Notes: a model not told the origin generated them from the sequence alone. Counted from the stretch's first letter, positions 33,133 through 42,095 are shown. The stretch is DNA of 64,000 nt from Streptomyces sp. HmicA12 (GCF_000373565.1 NZ_KB891842.1:1-64000), one strand, 5' to 3'. Numbers and translations are program-made.

Positions 33133-33963
33133 TCAGCTCAACGCTTCCTGAAGAAACTTCACCGTCGCGGGGTCGGCCGGGAGCAGCGTCTCGATCGCCA
33201 GCTCCGCCACCGTCACGTCCATCGGGGTGTTGAACGTGGAGATCGACGACACGAACGACAGCAGGTGCCCGTCGTGCTCGACCATCATCGGCAGCGCGAA
33301 GCACGGCACGGGCGCGGTCGGCTCCGGGGGCGGGTCCTGGTGCGGCATCGGGTACGCGGACACCTCGTCGTACAGCTCCCGCAACGCGTCCGACCGGACC
33401 AGCGCGATCTGCCGCTCCATCTGTGCCAGCAGGTGCCCGCGCCACTCGGGCAGGTTCCGGATCCGGGGTGCGAGGCCCTCGGGGTGGAGCGTGAGGCGCA
33501 TCGCGTTCAGGGGCGGGGCGAGCAGGTGATCGGGAAGGGACTCCGTCAGCAGCGCGATGCCGCGGTTCGCCGCGATCACGTTGTACGTCGCGTCGACGAT
33601 CAGCGCCGGATACGGCTCGTAGCCGCGCAGCAGCTGGTCGAGGCCCGCGCGCAGCGAGCCGAGCGAGGGGTCGTCGAGCGAGGTCTCGGTGAAACGCGGG
33701 GCGTAACCGGCCGCCAGGAGAAGGGCGTTGCGCTCCCGCACCGGCACGTCGAGATGCTCGGCGAGGCGCAGGAGCAAGTCCTCGCTGGGGCGCGAGCGAC
33801 CCGTCTCCACGAAGCTGATGTGCCGCGCCGACGAGTCCGCGCGCAGCGCGAGCTCCAGCTGGCTGACCCTGCGCCGCTCCCGCCAGCCCCGCAGCAGACG
33901 GCCCACTTCCGAGGTGTTCTTGCGCGGCGCGGTGCGCGTCGCGGGTATCGCCCGGGTTGTCAT
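33133..33963 (-). CDS. XRE-family regulator with MmyB-like ligand domain
   Basis: 276-aa regulator. Helix-turn-helix at about 20-80: LLRGWRERRRVSQLELALRA, then SARHISFVETGRSRPSEDLL. Residues about 105-270 match the MmyB-like ligand-binding domain (YPALIVDATYNVIAANRGIALL, LNAMRLTLHPEGLAPRI, HLLSFVSSISTFNTPMDVTV). This family often controls a neighbouring oxidoreductase. It ends about 130 nt ahead of narG on the same strand and is divergent from the PCD gene. The ATG has no clear ribosome site, so it may be leaderless. Confidence 0.88.
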   Translation of the reverse strand: MTTRAIPATRTAPRKNTSEVGRLLRGWRERRRVSQLELALRADSSARHISFVETGRSRPSEDLLLRLAEHLDVPVRERNALLLAAGYAPRFTETSLDDPSLGSLRAGLDQLLRGYEPYPALIVDATYNVIAANRGIALLTESLPDHLLAPPLNAMRLTLHPEGLAPRIRNLPEWRGHLLAQMERQIALVRSDALRELYDEVSAYPMPHQDPPPEPTAPVPCFALPMMVEHDGHLLSFVSSISTFNTPMDVTVAELAIETLLPADPATVKFLQEALS

Positions 33964-34001
33964 GGGGAGACCGTAACCGGAAGTGGTGGCAGGCTGGAGT
34001 C

Positions 34002-34307
34002 ATGCCTACAGAGCCGCTGTCCCTTAAGGAGATCGAGGACCGTCTCGCCGAACTGCCCGGCTGGTCCCTCGACGGTGCCCGGATCACCCGCACCTACCGC
34101 CTCGGCACGCACTTCGCGGCGACCGCCCTGGTCGTGCACATCGCCCAGACCCAGGAGGAGTTGGACCACCACTCCGATCTCACCCTCGGCTACAACACGG
34201 TCAGCCTCGCGGTGAACACGCACGACGCGGGCGGGGCCGTCACCGTGAAGGACTTCGAACTCGCGCGCAGGGTCGAGGAGTTGGCGCCGGGGCACGGAGC
34301 CTCCTGA
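34002..34307 (+). CDS. Pterin-4a-carbinolamine dehydratase (PCD/DCoH)
   Basis: 101-aa enzyme recycling 4a-hydroxytetrahydrobiopterin in aromatic amino acid hydroxylation. The active-site signature is present: EELDHHSDLTLGYNTVSLAV, with the paired His, followed by NTHDAGGAVTVKDFELA. The second position after HH is Ser-Asp rather than Pro-Asp/Glu. ATG at 34002 follows CTGGAG. No phenylalanine hydroxylase gene is nearby. Confidence 0.9.
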   Translation: MPTEPLSLKEIEDRLAELPGWSLDGARITRTYRLGTHFAATALVVHIAQTQEELDHHSDLTLGYNTVSLAVNTHDAGGAVTVKDFELARRVEELAPGHGAS

Positions 34308-34316
34308 GCCTGCGGC

Positions 34317-35030
34317 TCAGTTCTTGCCGGCCCGGAGTTCCACCCCGTCCAGGATCAGGCCCAGCGTCGTCTCGAACTGGTCGTCCTCGTCAGCGGCGGC
34401 CAGATGCGGGGCCACCGCGGCCAGATCCGGGTAGCGGTCGGGGGAGACGGCCAGGTACTCGCGGCGCCACGCCCTGCGGTCGCCCTCCCGTGACGCGCTG
34501 CCGAGCGCGACGACCGAGGCCTCGTACGCGGCCAGGCCCAGGGCCGTGTCGACCAAAGAGCGGTAGTAGCGGGCCGCGTCGCGGTCGTCGAAGCCGGCCG
34601 AGCGCAGCGCGCCGATGACCACGTCCGCGCCGTGGAACTCCGCCTCGCGCCGCGCGACCCGGGTGGCGACGAGTACGGCCACCTGTGGATGGGCGAGGCA
34701 GGCCGTGCGCATGCGGCGGGCCAGCGTCTCCAGGGTTTCGCGCCAGCCGTCGGCCGGGGCGAAGCCGTCCATGGCCCGCGCGATCAGGCGCTCGGCGAGG
34801 CCGAGCAGGATCTCGTCCTTGCCGGCGAAGTGCCGGAGCACCGCCGTGTGGTTGGCGCCCAGGTCGGCGCCGAGGCGGCGGAGCGTCAGTGCGTCGGGCC
34901 CCTCGCGGTCGACGAGGGCGAACGCGGCGTCCAGGATCACGTCCTGGTTGAGCGAGGTGGACGGCGGACGACCGCGCCGGGCCTTGCTCTGCGGCGTCGC
35001 TTCGGCCCGTGGTGCGGTCATGTCCGGCAT
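34317..35030 (-). CDS. TetR-family transcriptional regulator
   Basis: 237-aa repressor. The N-terminal helix-turn-helix spans about 25-75: DVILDAAFALVDREGPDALT, then LGADLGANHTAVLRHFAGKDE. The remaining all-helical part is a ligand domain of the TetR C-terminal type. The start at 35030 is tentative; an ATG three codons later is possible and neither has a strong RBS, while a TAGAAT-like box just upstream could drive a leaderless transcript. Neighbouring serine hydrolase is the likeliest target. Convergent with PCD, ends 9 nt apart. Confidence 0.85.
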   Translation of the reverse strand: MPDMTAPRAEATPQSKARRGRPPSTSLNQDVILDAAFALVDREGPDALTLRRLGADLGANHTAVLRHFAGKDEILLGLAERLIARAMDGFAPADGWRETLETLARRMRTACLAHPQVAVLVATRVARREAEFHGADVVIGALRSAGFDDRDAARYYRSLVDTALGLAAYEASVVALGSASREGDRRAWRREYLAVSPDRYPDLAAVAPHLAAADEDDQFETTLGLILDGVELRAGKN

Positions 35031-35060
35031 TCTATCGAGCGGGGCCCGGCCGCCCGGGGA

Positions 35061-36293
35061 TCAAGCGGTCGCCTCCAGGTGCGCGACCAGCGCCGTCAGC
35101 GCGGCCACCGTCTCCGCGTCCCGGTCCTCGTCCTCCGCCGTGTTCCAGGCACTCGTCTTGACCACGACGACGTCCGCCTCGGGGTCGACCCAGAGGTACT
35201 GCCCGTGGATGCCGATCCCGGTGAACGAGCGGCGCTCCCCGTCGAGCGTCCACCACTGGTTCGCGTACCCGTAGTGCCGTGGGAGGTCGGCCCCGAGCGC
35301 TCCGGCCGCCAGGTGCGGCAGGTCCGCGCCCCGGCTCCGTTCGACCCACGCCGCGGGCACGATCTGCCGTCCGTCCAGGGCGCCGCCGCGGGCCATCAGC
35401 AGGCCCACCCGGGCCATGTCCCGCACGGCCGCGTTGAGCGAGCCGCCGCCCAGCGCGGTGCGCGGACGTCCCCGGGTGAGGAAGTAGTACGCGTCGCGCT
35501 CCGCGCCGATGCGGCTCCACAGGCGGCTGTGCGCGTACCGCGCGAGCGGCATGCCCGTCGCCGACTCCAGGACCCAGCCGAGGACCTGGGAGTCCACCGT
35601 CGAGTAGTTGAAGGTGCCGCCCGGCTCCGCCGCACGCGGCAGCGAGCGCACCACCTCCAGCAGGGAACCGCCGCCCGACACCGCCCGCTCGAACCGGCCG
35701 AACGACGACTCGGGGTCGGCGTAGTCCTCAACGAACTCCACGCCGCTGCTCATGTGCAGCAGGTCCTCGACCGTGGGGCCGTCGTACGCGCTGCCGGCCA
35801 GGTCGGGGACGTACGAGACGACCTTGTCGGCCGTCGAGCCGAGGGCCCCTTCCTCCAGCGCGATGCCGAGGAGCATCGACGTCACCGACTTGGTCAGCGA
35901 GAACAGCTGGAACCTGGCCGTCGGCGAGGCGAACCGGCCCGGGTAGTCCTCGCCCACCAGCACCCCGCGGTGCAGCACGGCGAATCCCGTCGTGTGGGTG
36001 CGCCGGTGCAGCTCCGCCAGAGTGCGCCGCTCGCCCCCGAACCCGTACGTGAATCCCCGCAGCCCCGGCTCGTACGGCAGCGGGCGGGGCGCCGACGCTC
36101 GGGGCACCGGGTCGGTCGGGAGCACCGCGGACATGTGCGTGAACGCCCACTCGTTCACCGGCCGGGAGAACGCGATGTCGGCCTGGTGCCGCCACAGCCA
36201 GCTCGCCCCGGCGCCGAGGCCGGCGACCGCCGCCCCGACCGCCAGGGCGCCGCCCGCCCGCCCGCGCGGAGTCCGCCGAGTGCCCGTGCCCAT
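35061..36293 (-). CDS. Membrane-anchored serine hydrolase (beta-lactamase class C fold)
   Basis: 410-aa protein. An N-terminal hydrophobic stretch ALAVGAAVAGLGAGASWLW (about 15-33) anchors or exports it. The penicillin-recognition fold (PF00144) has the S-x-x-K motif in LFSLTKSVTSM, and the tyrosine motif as FNYSTVDSQVLG (YST instead of YSN). A NylB-like pattern is seen in GVEFVEDYADPESSFGR and GQYLWVDPEADVVVVKTS, as in 6-aminohexanoate-dimer hydrolase relatives. ATG at 36293 preceded by GGAGG. True substrate unknown. Confidence 0.88.
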   Translation of the reverse strand: MGTGTRRTPRGRAGGALAVGAAVAGLGAGASWLWRHQADIAFSRPVNEWAFTHMSAVLPTDPVPRASAPRPLPYEPGLRGFTYGFGGERRTLAELHRRTHTTGFAVLHRGVLVGEDYPGRFASPTARFQLFSLTKSVTSMLLGIALEEGALGSTADKVVSYVPDLAGSAYDGPTVEDLLHMSSGVEFVEDYADPESSFGRFERAVSGGGSLLEVVRSLPRAAEPGGTFNYSTVDSQVLGWVLESATGMPLARYAHSRLWSRIGAERDAYYFLTRGRPRTALGGGSLNAAVRDMARVGLLMARGGALDGRQIVPAAWVERSRGADLPHLAAGALGADLPRHYGYANQWWTLDGERRSFTGIGIHGQYLWVDPEADVVVVKTSAWNTAEDEDRDAETVAALTALVAHLEATA

Positions 36294-36372
36294 GTGTCCT
36301 CCGTCGCGCCGCCGCTCGCCGTAATTTCGGACCAATGGTGACACCAGGGGTTCACGGAGGCAAGAGGGTCCG

Positions 36373-37356
36373 TCACGCCTCGTTCAGGCGGGCCCGCTCC
36401 TCCTCGGTCAGTTCCAGGTCCACCGCCGCGAGGCTCTCCTCCAGCTGCGCGACCGAGGACGCGCCGACCAGCGGGATCGCGGGGACGTCCGCGGCCAGCA
36501 TCCAGGCGAGCACGACCTGGTTGACGGTGGCGCCACAGGACCGGGCGACCTCGCGCAGCGCCGTGAGCCGCGCCTGGGTGCTGCCGTGGTCGTGCCCGGC
36601 GCCGAGCGGCTTGTCGTCGCGCACGTAGGCACCGCCGATCAGCGGCGAGTAGGCCACCAGCGTCAGGTCCTTCTCGGCGCGGACCATGCTGAGGAGGTTG
36701 CCGTCGGCGGTGGCGCAGACGCCGTCCGGCGACAGCTCGGAGGGCAGATCGGTACGGTGCCGCAGATAGCTGTGCTGGTACTGGAGCACCTCGTACCCGG
36801 CGAGCCCCTCGGCCCGCGCGATGCCCCGCGCCCGCTCCACCTGCCACGCCCAGTGGTTGGACACACCGAGCAGACCGACCGTGCCCTCGCTCACGAGAGC
36901 CCCGAACTCCCGGACCGTTTCCGCGAGTTCGACCTTCGGGTCCGGGATGTGCGCGTACAGGAGGTCCAGGCTCTCGATGCCGAGCCGTGCCTTGCTGCCC
37001 TCCACCGCCGAGCGGATCGCGGCCGCCGACAGACCCTCCGGGTTGTCGATGTACCCGGTGCCCGGCGCCAGCGGTACCGCGCCCAGCTTCGTGGCGATGA
37101 GGATCTCGTCGCCGATGCCGCGGCTGCGCCGCCAGTTGCCGAGCAGCGTCTCGCTCTCGCCGCCGACGGTCCCGTCGATCCAGAACGCGTAGTTGTCGGA
37201 CGTGTCGACGAACGTGCCGCCCGCCTCCACGTACCGGTCGAGGATCGCGAACGACGTCTTCTCGTCGGTGACGGTGCCGAACAGCATGGCGCCGAGGCTG
37301 AGCGCGCTGACCTCGCGGCGCCGCGCCGGGTCGCCGCCGATGGTGCGGTACTTCAT
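36373..37356 (-). CDS. Aldo/keto reductase
   Basis: 327-aa NADPH-dependent TIM-barrel oxidoreductase. The catalytic tetrad can be traced: Asp in FVDTSDNYAF, Tyr in the same segment, Lys in ILIATKLGA and His in LLYAHIPDP. The cofactor-binding end PAIPLVGASSVAQLEESL is typical. Start supported by GAGGGGGAA. It precedes the serine hydrolase on the same strand with an 80-nt gap. Confidence 0.92.
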   Translation of the reverse strand: MKYRTIGGDPARRREVSALSLGAMLFGTVTDEKTSFAILDRYVEAGGTFVDTSDNYAFWIDGTVGGESETLLGNWRRSRGIGDEILIATKLGAVPLAPGTGYIDNPEGLSAAAIRSAVEGSKARLGIESLDLLYAHIPDPKVELAETVREFGALVSEGTVGLLGVSNHWAWQVERARGIARAEGLAGYEVLQYQHSYLRHRTDLPSELSPDGVCATADGNLLSMVRAEKDLTLVAYSPLIGGAYVRDDKPLGAGHDHGSTQARLTALREVARSCGATVNQVVLAWMLAADVPAIPLVGASSVAQLEESLAAVDLELTEEERARLNEA

Positions 37357-37438
37357 GGGAGTTCCCCCTCGATGGGCCCGGCCGCCGGGTGCGCGCCGGG
37401 CTGCGGAAGGGAGTCAACGCGTTGAAGTGCACGCGAAG

Positions 37439-37948
37439 TCAAGGCAGTCGGGGAGCCGCACCGGTGGCGCGCCGGGTGAAGTCCATCGACCAGTTCACCA
37501 GCCACGTCCTGTCCTCGTCGGGCTCGTACACGTCCCCGTCGACCGAGAACGCCTGCTCCCAGCGGGCCGTCGTCGCGCTGATCCCGGACCACGTGAACCG
37601 CACCCGCACGTCCTTCCCGTCGTGGGTGTCGGCGCCGACGAACTCGCCGCGCCCGTCGGGCGCGAACCGGCCGTGCACCGGCGGGAAGAGGCGGCCCGTG
37701 CGGTCGGTGGACCAGTTCAGGGACCACAGCCGGGTCACCGGGTCGAACAGGCGCAGGGTCATACCGGTCCAGCCCCGCGCCGGCACCGGCATCTCGTCGA
37801 TGTTCGCCGCCCCGCCGAACAGGGGGCGGCAGCTGCTCGTCGCGCCGAACTCCTCCCAGCCGCTCTCCGGGTCGAGGAAGTCGAGGCGCCGGCGGTGGGT
37901 GACGTCCCACTCGCCGAAGAAGAAGTCGAAGTCGTGGGCGGTGCTCAT
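37439..37948 (-). CDS. Conserved DUF1579-like beta-barrel protein
   Basis: 169-aa protein. The order of motifs, FDFFFGEWDVTHRRRLDFLD, EEFGATSSCRPLFGGAANID, TLRLFDPVTRLWSLNWS and NWSMDFTRR, is that of a conserved family of small cytoplasmic proteins resembling DUF1579 or lipocalin-like barrels. The biochemical role is unknown. The ATG overlaps the stop of the upstream gene (ATGA). The pair is under the same promoter region as the divergent WYL regulator. Confidence 0.72.
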   Translation of the reverse strand: MSTAHDFDFFFGEWDVTHRRRLDFLDPESGWEEFGATSSCRPLFGGAANIDEMPVPARGWTGMTLRLFDPVTRLWSLNWSTDRTGRLFPPVHGRFAPDGRGEFVGADTHDGKDVRVRFTWSGISATTARWEQAFSVDGDVYEPDEDRTWLVNWSMDFTRRATGAAPRLP

Positions 37949-38433
37949 GAGCGTCCTCCGGTGGTGCCCTCGGGCAGGGCGTCGCGTACGTAGCCGTCGA
38001 GGTCGGGCAGCTCGGGCGCCAGCATGTGCCGCACCCAGGCGTCGCGTTCGTGCAGCAGCGGCGGGAGTTCCCACACGCAGCCGATCCACGGCCGGTCCGC
38101 CGGGTCCGTCACGATGAAGTGGGCGGGGTCGCGGTCCGGGCAGCCGAGCACCGGCTGCCCCGCGGCGGCGCCCCGGAAATGCAGGACGTTGTCCCACACC
38201 CAGCTGTACGCGTTGAGGTACGCGCCGTCGTCGCCGCCCCGGTGCAGCACGACGAACGTGGCGGGCGGCGTGCCGTCCGGCTCGGGCAGCAGCTCGGGCA
38301 GGATCGCGTACGCCGCCTTCTCGACGTCGGGCGCGATGCCGCGCGGGTCGGTGGTCACGTGGTAGCGCTTGACGCGGCGGCCCGCCACCTCGATGGGCGG
38401 CGGAACCGTCAGCAGTTTCTCCTCGAAGGCCAT
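37945..38433 (-). CDS. Conserved hypothetical protein
   Basis: 162-aa protein that I do not recognise. It has a compact alpha/beta look: PPPIEVAGRRVKRYHVTTDP, an ATFVVLHRGGDDGAYLNAYSW strand pair, and HFIVTDPADRPWIGCVWELP. No signal peptide or membrane span. The start at 38433 is preferred to an ATG at 38463, which lies inside the operator palindrome. It is translationally coupled to the DUF1579-like gene and divergent from the WYL regulator that probably controls both. Confidence 0.65.
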   Translation of the reverse strand: MAFEEKLLTVPPPIEVAGRRVKRYHVTTDPRGIAPDVEKAAYAILPELLPEPDGTPPATFVVLHRGGDDGAYLNAYSWVWDNVLHFRGAAAGQPVLGCPDRDPAHFIVTDPADRPWIGCVWELPPLLHERDAWVRHMLAPELPDLDGYVRDALPEGTTGGRS

Positions 38434-38454
38434 GACGGGACGGTAGGACGGGTC

Positions 38455-38475
38455 CACTGACATCCTGTGTCAGTG
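38455..38475. promoter_or_regulatory. Operator palindrome between WYL regulator and its divergent operon
   Basis: CACTGACA-TCCTG-TGTCAGTG is a perfect 8+8 inverted repeat in the 68-nt divergent gap; another TGTCA half lies just right of it. It is positioned to control both directions. Confidence 0.65.
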
Positions 38476-38501
38476 ATGTCACGGAAGTCGCGGGAGCTCG
38501 C

Positions 38502-39476
38502 GTGAAGGCCGGCCGACTCGTCTCGATCCTGCTCCTGCTGCAGACCCGGGGGCTGATGACCGCCGCCCAGCTCGCGGCCGAACTGGAGGTGTCCGTGCGC
38601 ACCGTCTACCGCGACGTCGAGGCGCTCCACGCGGCGGGCGTCCCGCTGTACGGGGACGCGGGCCACGCGGGCGGCTACCGCCTCCTCGACGGTTACCGCA
38701 CCCGCCTCACCGGCCTGACCACCGCCGAGGCCGAGGCCCTCTTCCTTTCCGGCGCCCCGGGACCCGCCGCCGACCTCGGGCTCGGCCCCGTGCTCGCCGC
38801 CGCCCAGCTGAAGGTCCGGGCCGCGCTCCCCACCGAGCTGCGTGCCCACGCCGACCGGATCAGCGCCCGCTTCCACCTCGACGCCCCCGGCTGGTACGCG
38901 GACGAGGACACCACGGAGCACCTGCCCGCGGTGGCGGCCGCCGTCTGGGAGCGCCGGGTCCTGCACGTCACGTACCGCCGCTGGCGCGAGCCGACCGATG
39001 TGGAGCGCCGCCTCGAACCGTACGGACTCGTCCTCAAGGCGGGCCGCTGGTACGTCGTGGCCCGGGCGGACGGCGCCGGGCCACGCACCTACCGCGTCGA
39101 CCAGATCCTCCAACTCCGCTGCACGCAGGACGAGTTCGCGCCGCCGGACGACTTCGATCTCGCCGCGTACTGGCAGGCGTACCAGGACGACTTCCACCGG
39201 CGACTGCACACCGGCGAGGCCGTGGTGCGGCTCGCGCCCGGCGCCGCGGACCGGCTGTCCGGGGCCGCCGCCCGCGCCGCCCGCACGACCGGCCGCGCCG
39301 AACCCGACGGCTGGACGCGCGCCGTGCTGCCCGTCGAGTCGCAGGACCGCGCGCACGACGACTTCCTGCGGCTCGGCGCGGACATCGAGGTCCTGGAACC
39401 GGCCGCGCTGCGGGACCGTATCGCCGCCACGGCGGCGGCCCTGGCGCGGCTGTACGCGGGCGGCAAGCGACTTTAG
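38502..39476 (+). CDS. WYL-domain (YafY-type) transcriptional regulator
   Basis: 324-aa regulator. An N-terminal winged helix-turn-helix (about 1-60; AAQLAAELEVSVRTVYRDVE) is followed by a WYL domain about 135-215 (RRVLHVTYRRW, then KAGRWYVVARADGAGPRTYRVD) and a WCX C-terminal part. WYL proteins bind small ligands or nucleic acid. GTG start after GGGAG. A perfect palindrome just upstream is its likely operator, giving autoregulation and control of the two divergent small genes. Confidence 0.9.
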   Translation: MKAGRLVSILLLLQTRGLMTAAQLAAELEVSVRTVYRDVEALHAAGVPLYGDAGHAGGYRLLDGYRTRLTGLTTAEAEALFLSGAPGPAADLGLGPVLAAAQLKVRAALPTELRAHADRISARFHLDAPGWYADEDTTEHLPAVAAAVWERRVLHVTYRRWREPTDVERRLEPYGLVLKAGRWYVVARADGAGPRTYRVDQILQLRCTQDEFAPPDDFDLAAYWQAYQDDFHRRLHTGEAVVRLAPGAADRLSGAAARAARTTGRAEPDGWTRAVLPVESQDRAHDDFLRLGADIEVLEPAALRDRIAATAAALARLYAGGKRL

Positions 39477-39558
39477 GTGGGCGGCAACTGATCGGCGAGC
39501 AGCGGCAACTGACGGAACGTAAGTCACCCGCACGTTCCTCACCCCCAGGAGCCCACCC
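39477..39558. promoter_or_regulatory. PL11 leader: phased direct repeats and inverted repeat
   Basis: GCGGCAACTGA occurs at 39481-39491 and 39502-39512, 21 nt apart (two helical turns). GAACGT (39515-39520) and ACGTTC (39532-39537) form an inverted repeat. These may bind the regulator of the lyase gene. Confidence 0.45.
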
Positions 39559-41430
39559 ATGTCCCGCTCCCGTCCCCACCGCAGACGCCGCCGTCTGCTG
39601 CTCGCCACCGCCGCTGCCGCCGCCCTCGCCGTCACCGGCATCACCTTCCTGCCCGGCGACGACGCCTCCGCCGCCACCGCGCGACAGGCCGAGAAGCTGG
39701 ACCGCGGCCTGGTCAGCGTGCACACCGACGCCGGGAACCTGGTCAGCTGGCGGTGGCTCGGCACCGACCCGGACGACGTCTCCTTCAACGTCTACCGGGC
39801 CGGTACGAAGGTGAACTCGACGCCCGTCACGGGCTCCACGAACTTCTTCCACGCCGACGCCCCCAGCTCCGCCGACTACACGGTCCGCGCGATCGTGAAC
39901 GGCACCGAGCAGGCCGACTCGGCGCACGCCGTCCAGTTCCGCACGGGCTACAAGGACGTACCGATCACACCGCCCGCGGGCGGCACGACACCGGACGGCG
40001 TCGCCTACACCTACGAGGCCAACGACGCGTCCGTCGGCGACCTCGACGGCGACGGCGTCCTCGAGTTCGTCCTCAAGTGGCAGCCCACGAACGCCAAGGA
40101 CAACTCCCAGTCCGGCTACACAGGCAACACCATCGTCGACGCCGTCAAGCTCGACGGCACCCGCCTGTGGCGCGTCGACCTGGGACGCAACATCCGCTCG
40201 GGCGCGCACTACACGCAGTTCCAGGTGTACGACTACGACGGCGACGGCAAGGCCGAGGTCGCCATGAAGACCGCCGACGGGACGACCGACGGCAAGGGCA
40301 CGGTCATCGGCAGCTCGTCCGCCGACTACCGCAACTCCAGCGGGTACATCCTCTCCGGCCCCGAGTACCTGACCATGTTCAACGGGCAGACCGGCGCCGC
40401 CATGGGCTCCGTCGACTACGTTCCCGCGCGCGGCACGGTCTCCTCGTGGGGCGACTCGTACGGCAACCGCGTCGACCGCTTCCTCGCCGGGACCGCCTAC
40501 CTGGACGGCTCCCGTCCCTCCCTCATCGAGGCCCGCGGCTACTACACGCGCACCGTCATCGCGGCCTGGGACTGGCGCGACGGCAAGTTCACCCGCCGCT
40601 GGACGTTCGACACCAACGCGTCCACCAACTCCGGCAAGGGGTACGACGGTCAGGGCTCCCACTCCCTCTCCGTCGGTGACGTGGACAACGACGGCAAGGA
40701 CGAGATCGTGTACGGCGCGATGGCCGTGGACGACAACGGCAGTGGCCTGTGGACGACCAAGACCGGCCACGGCGACGCCCAGCACCTCGCCGACCTCGAC
40801 CCGTCCTCGCCCGGCCTCGAATACTTCAAGGTGTCCGAGTCGACGTCGCAGCCGGCCGAGCTGTACATCGACCCGGCCGGCGGCACGGTGAAGTGGAAGC
40901 TCGCCGCCTGCTGCGACAACGGCCGCGGTGTCGCCGACGACATCTACGCGGGCAACGACGGTGCCGAGGCGTGGTCGGCGTCCGACACGTACATCCGCGA
41001 CGAGGCGGGCGCGACGAAGGGGCGCGAACCGTCCTCCGTCAACTTCCTGTCCTGGTGGGACGGCGACACCACCCGCGAACTCCTCGACGGCACCCACATC
41101 GACAAGTACGGCCCCTCCGCCGACACCCGTCTCCTGACGGCCTCCGGCGTCCACTCCAACAACACCACCAAGGCCACCCCGTCGCTGTCCGGCGACATCC
41201 TCGGCGACTGGCGCGAGGAGGTCGTCTGGCCGACGACGAACAACACGGCCCTGCGCATCTACTCGACCCCGATCGAGACGAGCACCCGCATCACGACACT
41301 GCTCCACGACACGATGTACCGCACGGGCCTGGCCTGGCAGAACACGGCCTACAACCAGCCCCCGCACCCGAGCTTCTTCATCGGCAACAAGATGCCGACG
41401 GCACCACGGCCGACGATCACGACGCCGTAG
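39559..41430 (+). CDS. Secreted rhamnogalacturonan lyase (PL11)
   Basis: 623-aa extracellular polysaccharide lyase family 11 enzyme that cleaves the rhamnogalacturonan-I backbone of pectin by beta-elimination. The signal peptide covers about 1-38 (RRRRRLLLATAAAAALAV). A fibronectin-like N-terminal part follows (VSFNVYRAGTKV). The eight-bladed propeller has calcium-loop motifs GDLDGDGVLEF, YDYDGDGKAEV and GDVDNDGKDEI. The C-terminus ends in the family-typical YNQPPHPSFFIG. RBS CAGGAG. No carbohydrate-binding module is attached. It stands alone; its products might enter through an LplABC-type importer such as the one at 18707, but that link is inference. Confidence 0.9.
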   Translation: MSRSRPHRRRRRLLLATAAAAALAVTGITFLPGDDASAATARQAEKLDRGLVSVHTDAGNLVSWRWLGTDPDDVSFNVYRAGTKVNSTPVTGSTNFFHADAPSSADYTVRAIVNGTEQADSAHAVQFRTGYKDVPITPPAGGTTPDGVAYTYEANDASVGDLDGDGVLEFVLKWQPTNAKDNSQSGYTGNTIVDAVKLDGTRLWRVDLGRNIRSGAHYTQFQVYDYDGDGKAEVAMKTADGTTDGKGTVIGSSSADYRNSSGYILSGPEYLTMFNGQTGAAMGSVDYVPARGTVSSWGDSYGNRVDRFLAGTAYLDGSRPSLIEARGYYTRTVIAAWDWRDGKFTRRWTFDTNASTNSGKGYDGQGSHSLSVGDVDNDGKDEIVYGAMAVDDNGSGLWTTKTGHGDAQHLADLDPSSPGLEYFKVSESTSQPAELYIDPAGGTVKWKLAACCDNGRGVADDIYAGNDGAEAWSASDTYIRDEAGATKGREPSSVNFLSWWDGDTTRELLDGTHIDKYGPSADTRLLTASGVHSNNTTKATPSLSGDILGDWREEVVWPTTNNTALRIYSTPIETSTRITTLLHDTMYRTGLAWQNTAYNQPPHPSFFIGNKMPTAPRPTITTP

Positions 41431-41449
41431 CCGCACCCGGCCCGCGCGG

Positions 41450-41944
41450 TCAGCTGTAGCTCCAGCGCCAGGCGTTGGAGCTGTACCGGCAGGTGATCGC
41501 CGTGCCGCCGGCGTTCGTGGTGGAGGCGCCGTGGTCGCTGTTGCGGCAGAACTGCCCGGCCGCGTAGCAGTTGCCGGAGTTCGAGACGATCGAGCAGGTG
41601 CCGGAGGCGGCCTGACCGCTGCCTCCGCCTCCGCCCGTGGTCGTGGAGCCGCCGGTGCCGGAGCCGGCGGCGGCTTTCGTGGTGACCGTGACCTTGACCT
41701 TCACCGTCTTGGTCGCGGTCACCGTGGGCGCCGGTTCGGGCCTCGCCGACTCCGTCGCCGTGGCGGTCGCGGTGACCGTGGCGGTGGGCTGCGGCCGGCT
41801 CGCCGCCACCTTGGTGCTGCCGTTGTCCTGGCCGCCGTCACCGGCGGTGCCCAGGGCGCCGCCCAGAAGGAAGGCGACGCCGACGACGGGTATCACGATG
41901 CGCTTACGTGCCCAACGCGGCACGGGTGTGTACGGGCTGGTCAT
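41450..41944 (-). CDS. Membrane-anchored Thr-rich protein with Cys-rich C-terminal domain
   Basis: 164-aa protein. One membrane span at about 14-34 (RIVIPVVGVAFLLGGALG) puts the rest outside. A low-complexity Thr/Ala/Val stem (TATVTATATATES, then Lys/Val repeats) and a Gly/Ser stretch lead to a C-terminal domain with four Cys: GTCSIVSNSGNCYAAGQFC, then AITCRYSSNAWRWSY. The domain recurs at the C-termini of many Streptomyces surface proteins and likely has two disulfides. Function unknown. RBS GCAGGGGG. Convergent with the lyase gene, 19 nt apart. Confidence 0.7.
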   Translation of the reverse strand: MTSPYTPVPRWARKRIVIPVVGVAFLLGGALGTAGDGGQDNGSTKVAASRPQPTATVTATATATESARPEPAPTVTATKTVKVKVTVTTKAAAGSGTGGSTTTGGGGGSGQAASGTCSIVSNSGNCYAAGQFCRNSDHGASTTNAGGTAITCRYSSNAWRWSYS

Positions 41945-42040
41945 GCGGTCCCCCTGCTTCTTGGTGAGAAGAGGGAGGTTAATGCGCTCCGCCGGAATGT
42001 GGGGGAGATGTGAAGCCTAAGTGATGAACATGTGATTCAC

Positions 42041-42090
42041 GGTCGGCGGTGCTCGGCGGTGCTCGGCGGTGCTCGGCGTTGCTCGGTGGG
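42041..42090. repeat. Five tandem 10-nt repeats
   Basis: Units of GCTCGGCGGT with slight changes in the first and last copies, in the gap between two minus-strand genes. Probably replication slippage; it may vary between strains. Confidence 0.6.
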
Positions 42091-42095
42091 GTTCG

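Noticed and set aside
42041..42090. Short tandem repeats considered as a CRISPR or operator array
   Set aside because: 10-nt units without spacers; simple slippage is the better explanation.
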